Below are positions 1-5,502 of a DNA stretch of 32,790 nucleotides, piece by piece. The number at the start of each line of letters is the position of its first letter. Within the stretch, counting starts at the first letter, position 1. Position numbers and translations under genes: made by a program. Source of the DNA: Akkermansia muciniphila (lineage in GTDB: Bacteria > Verrucomicrobiota > Verrucomicrobiia > Limisphaerales > UBA11320); assembly GCA_945861575.1 (NCBI GenBank), contig CAMAVD010000028.1, positions 1 through 32,790 on the forward strand, given 5' to 3'. Under the pieces are notes generated by a model. The model saw nothing but the letters and a program-made list of their open reading frames with translations, did not search any database and was not told the origin of the DNA.

Positions 1-89
1 CTGCGCCGGTGTTCTCTGAGAATCTCAGCTTTCTCTTTGGGGGTGCAGTGTCGTTGGGGTGCGTCGGTTTTAGATGTTTGTCGTTTCAC
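1..89 (-). CDS. Transposase accessory protein (TnpA/OrfA-like), N-terminal 29 codons, partial
   Basis: The frame starts with GTG at 87-89, preceded by an AGGA about seven bases upstream, and stays open to the window edge. The visible peptide begins VKRQTSKTD and continues PQRHCTPKEKAEILREHRR. The block 'R-H-(Y/C)-(T/S)-x-E-E-K-x-x-I-L-R-E-H' is the start of the helix-turn-helix found in IS66 and IS3 accessory proteins. In the family this small DNA-binding protein is encoded first and acts with the transposase on the element ends. No ATG start in this frame gives an open reading. What lies beyond the edge is unknown, so IS66 versus IS3 rests mainly on the GTAA terminus. Confidence 0.5.
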   Translation of the reverse strand, partial: MKRQTSKTDAPQRHCTPKEKAEILREHRR

Positions 90-147
90 CCAGCCATCCT
101 GCCACGCCACCCCCACTCGGCGTAAGACGGCTCCGCCGGACGGTTAC
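1..147 (-). mobile_element. End of an IS66-like insertion sequence (runs off the left edge)
   Basis: Read on the minus strand, the recombinase fragment to the right stops making sense at position 147, where the sequence begins GTAACCGTCCGGCGGAGCCG and reaches a second TTAC at about 122. From memory, IS66-family ends start with GTAA and often carry a GTCCGGCGG-like block. A GTG-started reading frame resembling a short transposase accessory protein begins 58 bases inside. Only one end is visible, so the 8-bp target duplication and the opposite inverted repeat cannot be checked. The family is inferred; the abrupt boundary and the inward frame are seen. Confidence 0.55.
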
Positions 148-407
148 GCAGTAGCAGCATTTTTCGGGTAGGGCCGTTTGATTGCCTTTCGGATGAATTC
201 GGCAGCAAGCCTCTCGTCCATATCGGTCACAGGACGACTGGTTCTCTTGAGCCAGCTACCAAGCTTTGTGAGCACGCATAGTTGTTCGAACAAGGATCTT
301 CGCGCGAACCCTTCGGTTTCGACCTGGTCAAGATAGAGTTTGATGTATGGAGAAAGTGGACCGCATGAAGTGGCCCTGTTGCGGAAGTGGATGAATGTAT
401 TTTGCAT
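144..407 (-). pseudogene. Tyrosine recombinase, N-terminal fragment truncated by the IS
   Basis: ATG at 405-407 opens MQNTFIHFRNRATSCGPLSPYI. The fragment continues with a region like the N-terminal core-binding (SAM-like) domain of tyrosine recombinases: 'LYLDQVETEGFARRSLFEQL' followed by 'KLGSWLKR', 'VTDMDERLAAEFI' and 'RPYP'. This type starts recombinases found in recombinase-trio (RIT) or Tn554-like elements. The catalytic domain is missing: the frame runs into the GTAA end of the IS-like element at 147, and the stop TAA at 144-146 lies inside it. Upstream (408-564) is the palindrome cluster expected near the end of such an element. It is non-functional as it stands. A GTG at 440 gives a longer but less likely start. 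Confidence 0.6.
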
Positions 408-446
408 CAGGCCATGATGCCCCATCAGGCCACACAACACTTGTCC

Positions 447-564
447 GTTTTATGCCGTATCAAGGATCGCTTCCCGCCTGTGAATACAGGGTGATCTGAG
501 AGTCATACGGCATAAAACCGGATGCGGTATAACACCCGTTATTCCGTATGCGGAATAACGGGTG
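447..564. repeat. Palindrome cluster: five copies of AT(A/G)CGGNATAA
   Basis: Two perfect inverted repeats are seen. GTTTTATGCCGTAT at 447-460 pairs with ATACGGCATAAAAC at 505-518. CACCCGTTATTCCG at 533-546 pairs with CGGAATAACGGGTG at 551-564 around a four-base loop. All arms, plus 522-532, contain one motif, ATACGG or ATGCGG followed by C, T or A and ATAA, five times in mixed orientation. The cluster sits between the 5' end of the recombinase fragment and the truncated radC-like frame, so it probably marks recombinase-binding sites at the end of the mobile element. An operator for the recombinase gene is the alternative. Confidence 0.6.
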
Positions 565-731
565 ATCCCCAGCCTAGCGACGCTGATATCCGCATCACTC
601 GTGATCTGATCCGAGCCGGCCAGCTCCTCAAGATCGAAGTGCTTGACCATGTAATCCTCGGACATCGCACCGAAAGTCGACCTCGAGATTATGTGTCCTT
701 GCGGGAATTGGGGTTCTGGTCGGGGGTCTGA
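561..731 (+). pseudogene. RadC-like JAB/MPN-domain protein, C-terminal remnant
   Basis: From codon GGT at 561 the frame reads GDPQPSDADIRITRDL, then 'AGQLLKIEVLDHVILG' and 'YVSLRELGFW' before TGA at 729-731. This matches the end of RadC-family proteins, whose metal-binding core reads HNHPSGDPxPSxxD. Only the part from GDP onward survives, so the HxH metal ligands and the upstream catalytic Glu are gone and the final Asp ligand remains. The sequence to the left is the palindrome cluster, not radC. RadC-like genes are common on genomic islands and plasmids. The remnant cannot be an active JAMM protein. Confidence 0.75.
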
Positions 732-842
732 AGTCTAGCACCGGGACGACCATTTGTTCCGATCCGCAGGAGCTCCTTTTCTGGAATCCGGCTAACTGCT
801 CAATGGTACTCCGGCAGTAATCCCCCACTACCCTCGTGGAGA

Positions 843-1358
843 ATGGGACCGATTGCCTTACGATTTAAGGCCGTGAATGCCTCCCACACATCGGTCCATT
901 TCTCATCGGCAACTTCTGAGTGGCCCACCCCCCAGTGGCTATTCGACGCTCTGAACCGGGAGTTTGGTTTTAGCCTCGATCCCTGCTCGACCGATGCGAA
1001 TGCCAAGTGCAAGCGGCACTACACCCGTCAGCACAACGGACTTGTTCAAAGTTGGCAGGGTGAAGTCGTCTTCATGAACCCGCCCTACGGCCAGGAGATT
1101 TCGAAGTGGATGGCGAAGGCCCATGACGCAGCGACGCACGACGCTGCGACCGTGGTTTGCCTTGTCCCCGCCCGAACCGACACCGCCTGGTGGCACCGTT
1201 ACGCGATGAAGCATGAGATCAGGCTTCTCAAAGGTCGCTTGAAATTCGGCGATGGGAAGAACTCCGCTCCGTTCCCCTCAGCGGTGGTAGTGATGCGGCC
1301 GGTGGGCTTTGCCCTAAAGGCAAGCCCGGTCGCACCTAGCGGGACCCGTCGTGACTAA
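843..1358 (+). CDS. Phage-type DNA N6-adenine methyltransferase (Dam family)
   Basis: A 171-aa protein matching the phage Dam family (PF05869), which methylates adenine using S-adenosylmethionine. The family-typical opening 'SSATSEWPTPQWLFDALNREFGF' (residues 21-43) leads into 'LDPCSTDANAKC' and the catalytic NPPYG motif at residues 79-83, a D/NPPY variant. 'VPARTDTAWWH' follows at about 108-118. The length is normal for the family. ATG 843 has GTGGAG only two bases upstream; residues before about 18 are poorly conserved, so the true start could be slightly downstream. No restriction endonuclease lies nearby, so it looks like an orphan methylase carried by the island, possibly of prophage origin. 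Its target is unknown; GATC is not assured for this family. Confidence 0.85.
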   Translation: MGPIALRFKAVNASHTSVHFSSATSEWPTPQWLFDALNREFGFSLDPCSTDANAKCKRHYTRQHNGLVQSWQGEVVFMNPPYGQEISKWMAKAHDAATHDAATVVCLVPARTDTAWWHRYAMKHEIRLLKGRLKFGDGKNSAPFPSAVVVMRPVGFALKASPVAPSGTRRD

Positions 1359-1504
1359 ATTTACATCCAGCCTGTAGAACGACGATTATTTTTCCTGGGC
1401 AGGGAAGGATGATTGTCGTTGACCATCGCCAACTCCCCCATTCCTGCGCCTTACCCTACAACTACTTCATCACGGTAGAAGCAGCGTTTTGGAATCATGA
1501 GCGG

Positions 1505-1918
1505 ATGAACTGTGACTCCCATGATCCTGCCCCACAAATTGGCAAACCCGCGCAGTCGATTGCCTACATTCAACTCGTTCCCGGACCGGCTGTAGGATCA
1601 GAGGTCGAGATTCTCTACCGGGAGGGCCTGGCGAACGTCATTTCTCCCGGCGAAGGAATCGTGCTTGAAGGAGAGTTGTTGGACTGTCCTGAGCGGGACC
1701 CTGAAATGGGGTGGGTGGTTATTCAGGAAGAGAACGGCACGGTTGCAGCCGGATCTCCGGCCTTGAGGGAGCTGATGATCGAGAACTCCCCCTGCCGTCT
1801 GTGCCTTGAGTCCGTCCGTGTAGATGACGCTCACGGATGCGGCTCGTGGGACTGGCGAGCTTTCGAGTTGAGTCCGAACGGAGGCTGTATCCCAGTCAGC
1901 GATGACGGCATCGGTTAG
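1505..1918 (+). CDS. Hypothetical island protein
   Basis: A protein of about 137 aa from ATG 1505, or 169 aa if the in-frame ATG at 1409 is used. I do not recognise the family. The shorter start is preferred because the extra 32 residues (histidine- and aromatic-rich) look less protein-like. Visible pieces are 'IAYIQLVPGPAVGSEVEILY', 'GEGIVLEGELLDCPERDPEMG', 'WVVIQEENG' and a C-terminal stretch with 'SPCRLCLESVRV' and 'GCGSWDWRAF'. The composition is acidic and suggests a soluble beta-rich protein. No signal peptide or membrane segment is seen. It follows the methylase by 146 bases in the same direction. The opposite-strand frame over the same region looks like a shadow. Confidence 0.45.
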   Translation: MNCDSHDPAPQIGKPAQSIAYIQLVPGPAVGSEVEILYREGLANVISPGEGIVLEGELLDCPERDPEMGWVVIQEENGTVAAGSPALRELMIENSPCRLCLESVRVDDAHGCGSWDWRAFELSPNGGCIPVSDDGIG

Positions 1919-2019
1919 CTGGTAGAGTTTCCATTGGTTTCCTCGCAACCATTAGCCAATGGGACATGCTGAAACAGAGGCGTCTCTAATCCGCGACCTG
2001 GGAGCGTCTTTGGTCTCTG

Positions 2020-2232
2020 TCATCGGGAGCAATTCTGAATTTCGCTTAGGCGGTGCTTGATTTTGACGGCATCGCCGATCAGGTCCCGCAGCAGAATCTC
2101 GAGCGCTGGATCGTCGTCGCAGGCGTGGCAATGAGCATCACGAATGTCGCTTACCAACAGATCTGCGCACTGCGTGGCTTTGGTTATCGTTTCGGCTTGT
2201 GGTTGCTTCATAGTTTGATCGGTTTGGCTCAT
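2020..2232 (-). CDS. Small hypothetical protein downstream of the integrase
   Basis: A 70-aa acidic protein starting with ATG at 2232, 24 bases after the integrase stop and on the same strand; an alternative ATG lies at 2211. The C-terminal half, 'ADLLVSDIRDAHCHACDDD' then 'ALEILLRDLIGDAVKIKHRL', looks helical. The family is not recognised. The position directly downstream of the integrase suggests co-transcription and perhaps a role in the island, but there is no helix-turn-helix that would mark an excisionase. The existence of the gene is only moderately supported. Confidence 0.4.
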   Translation of the reverse strand: MSQTDQTMKQPQAETITKATQCADLLVSDIRDAHCHACDDDPALEILLRDLIGDAVKIKHRLSEIQNCSR

Positions 2233-2256
2233 GCTACTCGGTGACGACTCATTTGT

Positions 2257-3267
2257 TCAGGACTTTGCCGCGGCTTCCCTATTCTCAAAATCTTGCAATG
2301 GTGGGCAGACGGCGTAGGAGCCTTTCGCGTACGCGGCATGAACAGCCCGCGAGGTGTGGCCCAGCGCCGTCTGGGCCCACCGCTCGGGATACCCGGCCGA
2401 TCGTGCTCTCTCAGCCCAGGAGTATCGGAAACTATGAAGACTGATTCCTTCGAGCTTCAGCAGTCTGCACCGGCGTCGAAACTCGGCAGCCCGCTCCGAG
2501 GAACTGAGCTTAAACTGGGACGGGAACAACGGGCCGCTTTGGGGTAGCTTTCGAAGGAGCTCTTCCAAGTGAACGCCGATTTGGAGATGTGCCCAAACCC
2601 CGGTCTTCCTGCGTTGGTAGGACAGGGTTCGCTTGCTCCAGTCTATGTTCTCGGCGGTGAGTGATGCCGCATCGATCTGCGATGCGCCGATCTCCCAAAG
2701 CAGGGCGTAGTATTGGCGGCGCTCCGGATTCATTTCGGCCTGCATGATACGAGCGTATTCTGCTGGTGAAATGCCACGCTTTGCTTTCGTCTTCAGCTTC
2801 GGCCACAGCTTTGCGGAGAGGATTGGCCAGGGCAGCCACCCCAATCCTACCCCTAGGTTGTGGATCACGCGGAGGAAGTGGTTGGTGGATACTCGACCGT
2901 CAGCGAGCACCATGCGCAGATCGTCCGCAGTGGTTTCGATAAGGCTCCTACCGGCGAGTTTGGCGATTGAAGGGCTTCTCATGGCACGTTCGCGACGCAT
3001 CCGATTGCCGTCGGCGCTTTGCTGGATAAAGTGATCCATAAGGTCTCTCCAAGTCCGTTTGACCAGCATGGGATCGTAGGCCGCCAGGTAGGCGCGGCCC
3101 AGGGTAAGCCCCAGAAGCGGGCGGGCGGCGGCTTCATTTCTAGCCGTCCGCACTCTTTGGGCCTCCTTCGGGTCACGCGTGTGGAGGCTTTCCTTCAATC
3201 CGGAAACGGAATCCTCGAGATAGTAGATGCCGCCGCGTCGGAACAGCCAGTAGCGTTGCTTCGTCAT
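2257..3267 (-). CDS. Tyrosine recombinase / integrase of the tRNA-Asn island, lacking the box I arginine
   Basis: A 336-aa protein counted from ATG 3267 (MTKQRYWLFRRGG). An in-frame TTG at 3387 would add 40 residues that look like leader sequence. The catalytic domain shows the beta-hairpin Lys in 'YQRRKTG' (about residue 221), box II 'HSFRYSW' (H278, R281), 'LGHTS' (H304) and the nucleophile in 'AAYAKG' (Tyr313). The first catalytic Arg, normally in 'TGxRxxE', is missing: the site reads 'GASQIDAASL' (194-203). I recall similar GxSQ variants in Verrucomicrobia integrases, so this may be a lineage variant rather than decay. The gene lies 180 bases from the 3' end of tRNA-Asn and on the same strand, the classic arrangement of an integrase at its attachment site. 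Confidence 0.85.
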   Translation of the reverse strand: MTKQRYWLFRRGGIYYLEDSVSGLKESLHTRDPKEAQRVRTARNEAAARPLLGLTLGRAYLAAYDPMLVKRTWRDLMDHFIQQSADGNRMRRERAMRSPSIAKLAGRSLIETTADDLRMVLADGRVSTNHFLRVIHNLGVGLGWLPWPILSAKLWPKLKTKAKRGISPAEYARIMQAEMNPERRQYYALLWEIGASQIDAASLTAENIDWSKRTLSYQRRKTGVWAHLQIGVHLEELLRKLPQSGPLFPSQFKLSSSERAAEFRRRCRLLKLEGISLHSFRYSWAERARSAGYPERWAQTALGHTSRAVHAAYAKGSYAVCPPLQDFENREAAAKS

Positions 3268-3419
3268 GTTGCTCGGTAAACGGTAAGCAACACCGAGGGA
3301 TTGGGGTAAGAGAGCAGTCAGAGAGTAGGCGTAGGTGCCTGCGGAGTTGAGCTCAGTAGCCAAGCGCCCTCTCAGTTTCTCACCCAATCGGGTAGATTTA
3401 CCCCCCTATCCGGCTGAAG

Positions 3420-3440
3420 TGTCGTTGAACACCAACGACA
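3420..3440. repeat. Hairpin between integrase and tRNA-Asn
   Basis: TGTCGTTG at 3420-3427 is the exact inverse of CAACGACA at 3433-3440 with a five-base loop, eight bases from the tRNA 3' end. It has no T run on either side as needed for a rho-independent terminator. It may still end tRNA transcription, or act as a recombinase arm site. Confidence 0.4.
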
Positions 3441-3447
3441 TAGAAAA

Positions 3448-3522
3448 TGGCTCCAGAGGTAGGGCTCGAACCTACAACCACACGGTTAACAGCCGCGTGC
3501 TCTACCATTGAGCTACTCTGGA
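3448..3522 (-). tRNA. tRNA-Asn (anticodon GTT), CCA encoded
   Basis: On the minus strand the gene begins TCCAGAG at 3522 and ends CTCTGGA-G-CCA at 3448. The acceptor stem pairs over seven bases. The D arm reads AGCTCAATGGTAGAGC, the anticodon loop CTGTTAA (anticodon at 3488-3490) and the T arm GGTTCGAGCCC. CCA is encoded. The 3' end faces the integrase gene, so this tRNA is the likely attachment site of the island on its left. No second copy of the tRNA 3' segment is visible to the left within the window, so the far end of the island lies outside it. Confidence 0.95.
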
Positions 3523-3538
3523 TCTCAAAGAGGGCGAA

Positions 3539-3567
3539 AACGTATGCGTAACTTGCCTAAGCGTCAA
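3539..3567 (-). promoter_or_regulatory. Probable sigma-70-type promoter of tRNA-Asn
   Basis: Reading toward the tRNA, TTGACG (3567-3562) is followed after exactly 17 bases by TACGTT (3544-3539), and the tRNA begins 16 bases further on. The spacing and the -35 box are close to consensus; the -10 box is weak. Confidence 0.55.
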
Positions 3568-3574
3568 TAGGTTT

Positions 3575-3651
3575 TGCCGACATTCGTTTTTTTCTTTCTG
3601 CCTACTCTGTTTGTCGGCATCTCCCACCCCAAAATCAAGGGGCGCTTGATT
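3575..3651. promoter_or_regulatory. Two inverted repeats in the birA leader
   Basis: TGCCGACA at 3575-3582 is repeated inverted as TGTCGGCA at 3612-3619, enclosing a T-rich stretch. AATCAAG at 3633-3639 pairs with CTTGATT at 3645-3651 around GGGCG. Both lie in the 168-base leader between the tRNA-Asn promoter and the birA start. They could be operator or leader structures; nothing resembling a known BirA operator was recognised. Confidence 0.3.
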
Positions 3652-3735
3652 CCTGGTTTCCCTGCAGATGCTTCCAGCCTGCCGCCCTATCTTTGCTCTT
3701 CCGGCCTTGCCTATCAGCGGTCTAGGCTCGCCCTC

Positions 3736-4716
3736 ATGACGACGGACGTCGCCATTCTCAGCGCGTTACGGCAGACTCCTACCGGGGGGATCTCCGGTGC
3801 CGCGCTTTCCGCTCAGCTCGGCATCAGCCGTGCCGCTATCTGGGCCCGTATCCAGGAGATGCGCCGACTCGGCTACGAAATCGAGGCGAGCCCCCACTCG
3901 GGCTATCGACTTCTGCGCGTCCCGGACGTCTTCCACGGTGACGATCTTCTCGCTCGTCTCGCTCAGCCTCGGGTCATCGGTCGTCAGATCCGGGTGTTCA
4001 AGGAAACCACTTCCACCAACGACGTGGTGGAAAAAATGGCGCTTGATGGTGTCGCTGAGGGCGTGGTGGTGATCGCCGAGTCCCAAACCAAGGGCAGGGG
4101 GCGTCTGAGCCGACGCTGGGAATCTTCCGCCGGTAAGGGTCTCTGGCTCTCCGTGCTCCTGCGTCCCTCGATCGCTCCCCAGGCCGCTACCCAGGTTACC
4201 ATCGGAGCCGCAGTGTCGGTGGTGCGCGCGATCCGTCAGGTCACGGGCGTTGAGGCCGACATCAAATGGCCCAATGACGTCCAGGTGCAAGGCCGTAAGC
4301 TTTGCGGGATTCTTACCGAGTTGACCGCTGAAGTGGATCGCGTCCGCTTTCTGATCCTCGGCCTGGGTCTCAACATGAATCAACAGCCACAGGATTTTCC
4401 GCCGGAGGTTCGCAAGCTCGCGTCGTCCTTGGCCATTGAATCCGGTGAGCCGGTGGATCGCCCGAATCTGGCCGCGCGGCTCCTGGAGGAACTGGAGCAC
4501 GACTACGCACGGATTCGCCGAGGCGATTTTGAGGAGGTGGCCACGGAGTGGGAGCGTTGCTGCTCCACCCTTGGAAAAGCTGTCCGCATTCAGATGGGAG
4601 ATCGAGTGATCCAGGGGCGTGCCGAGTCGCTCGACGGTGAGGGCGCCCTGATTCTTCGAACCACCCACGGCAATCTTGAACGTATCCTCGGCGGTGATGT
4701 CACCGTTCTTAAATGA
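3736..4716 (+). CDS. birA: Biotin-[acetyl-CoA-carboxylase] ligase with N-terminal HTH (BirA)
   Basis: A 326-aa cytoplasmic enzyme that makes biotinyl-AMP and attaches biotin to the carrier domain of acetyl-CoA carboxylase. The start is ATG 3736, just before a winged-helix domain ('SALRQTPTGGISGAALSAQL', 'ISRAAIWARI', 'LGYEIEASPHSGYRL'). An upstream TTG at 3574 would add 54 implausible residues. The catalytic part has 'KETTSTND', the biotin/ATP loop 'GRGRLSRRW' (about 119-127) and 'KWPNDV' (about 177-182) followed by 'GRKLCGILTE'. The C-terminal SH3-like domain ends 'GGDVTVLK'. The HTH suggests it may also repress biotin genes. It overlaps coaX by ATGA, so the two are probably translationally coupled. 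Confidence 0.95.
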   Translation: MTTDVAILSALRQTPTGGISGAALSAQLGISRAAIWARIQEMRRLGYEIEASPHSGYRLLRVPDVFHGDDLLARLAQPRVIGRQIRVFKETTSTNDVVEKMALDGVAEGVVVIAESQTKGRGRLSRRWESSAGKGLWLSVLLRPSIAPQAATQVTIGAAVSVVRAIRQVTGVEADIKWPNDVQVQGRKLCGILTELTAEVDRVRFLILGLGLNMNQQPQDFPPEVRKLASSLAIESGEPVDRPNLAARLLEELEHDYARIRRGDFEEVATEWERCCSTLGKAVRIQMGDRVIQGRAESLDGEGALILRTTHGNLERILGGDVTVLK

Positions 4717-5495
4717 GCCCATCCACCTCACAGCCACGAGGCCGACTCCTCTTGTTCGATGTAGGAAATACGCACACCCATGTCGGGCTCGTTCGCGGTG
4801 CGCATATTTCAAAGCATGTGGATCTTCCGACCGCGCTTTGGTCCCGCAAGAATGCTCCTGCCGTGCTCAGGCGCTTTGTCGGGCCTGGAAAAGTAATCGG
4901 AGTAAGCGTCTGCAGCGTTGTACCCAAGGCGTCCGTGCGCGTTCTGCGTGTGCTGCGAAAACTTTGGCCCGAGGTCCGGGTTCTGCCTCTAAACCCAAGC
5001 ACCTTGCGAGGGGTCGGTATCGACTATCCCAAACCTGAGAGTATCGGTCAGGATCGCCTGGCCAACGCCCTGGCGGTTAGGCTGCGTCATGGGGCACCCT
5101 CATTGGTGGTGGATTTTGGAACAGCCGTTACCTTCGATGTGGTGGACCAGCATGGGAATTACATAGGGGGGGTCATCGCTCCGGGACTGGCTGCCATGAC
5201 GGAGTATCTTCATGAGAAAACGGCGTTGCTTCCAAGGATCGAGATCCGTGACATCGATGCAGCGGTCGGTCGCAGCACGGAGGAAGCGATGTTGATCGGA
5301 GCGGTTCATGGATATCGCGGTCTCGTGCGCGAGCTGATCTCTCGACTCAAGAAGCAGCTTGGGGTGCGCCGTCTGCCCGTGGTCGCCACAGGTGGCTACG
5401 CGCGCTTGATGGCCAAGGGAGTGCCGGAAATTACGGACGTTCAACCGCTGCTCACGCTGGAAGGACTGCGCCAGCACTGGGAACTCTCGCATTAG
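4713..5495 (+). CDS. coaX: Type III pantothenate kinase (CoaX)
   Basis: A 260-aa protein that phosphorylates pantothenate in the first step of coenzyme A synthesis. Family signatures are the N-terminal phosphate loop 'LLFDVGNTHTHVGL' (Asp16), 'SIGQDRLANALA' in the middle, 'VVDFGTAVTFDVVDQHGNYIGG' (about 132-153) with the conserved Asp/Gly-Thr pair, and 'VVATGGYA' near the C-terminus. The length is typical of type III enzymes. The ATG at 4713 overlaps the birA stop (ATGA). The birA-coaX neighbourhood is common in bacteria and supports the assignment. It is followed by recG after seven bases. Confidence 0.95.
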   Translation: MSPSTSQPRGRLLLFDVGNTHTHVGLVRGAHISKHVDLPTALWSRKNAPAVLRRFVGPGKVIGVSVCSVVPKASVRVLRVLRKLWPEVRVLPLNPSTLRGVGIDYPKPESIGQDRLANALAVRLRHGAPSLVVDFGTAVTFDVVDQHGNYIGGVIAPGLAAMTEYLHEKTALLPRIEIRDIDAAVGRSTEEAMLIGAVHGYRGLVRELISRLKKQLGVRRLPVVATGGYARLMAKGVPEITDVQPLLTLEGLRQHWELSH

Positions 5496-5502
5496 CTTTG
5501 CT

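Noticed and set aside
15-29. Palindrome CTGAGA-A-TCTCAG near the window start
   Set aside because: It falls inside the reading frame of the IS accessory protein and has no T run or other context.
47-56. AGTGTCGTTG occurs both here and next to the tRNA-Asn hairpin (3418-3427), as if it were an attachment repeat
   Set aside because: The copy at 47-56 lies within the IS accessory gene and the match is only ten bases, so chance is the simplest explanation.
447-564. Possible CRISPR array in the repeat cluster
   Set aside because: The copies are in mixed orientation with irregular spacing and no spacers; inverted recombinase-type sites fit better. No cas genes are present.
1598-1948. Minus-strand frame of 116 codons overlapping the hypothetical gene at 1505-1918
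   Set aside because: The plus-strand product has a more protein-like composition; no evidence supports the opposite one.
3766-4812. Long minus-strand frame of 348 codons opposite birA
   Set aside because: It is a shadow of birA, caused by high-GC codon bias; its translation is rich in His, Arg and Gly without any recognisable motif.
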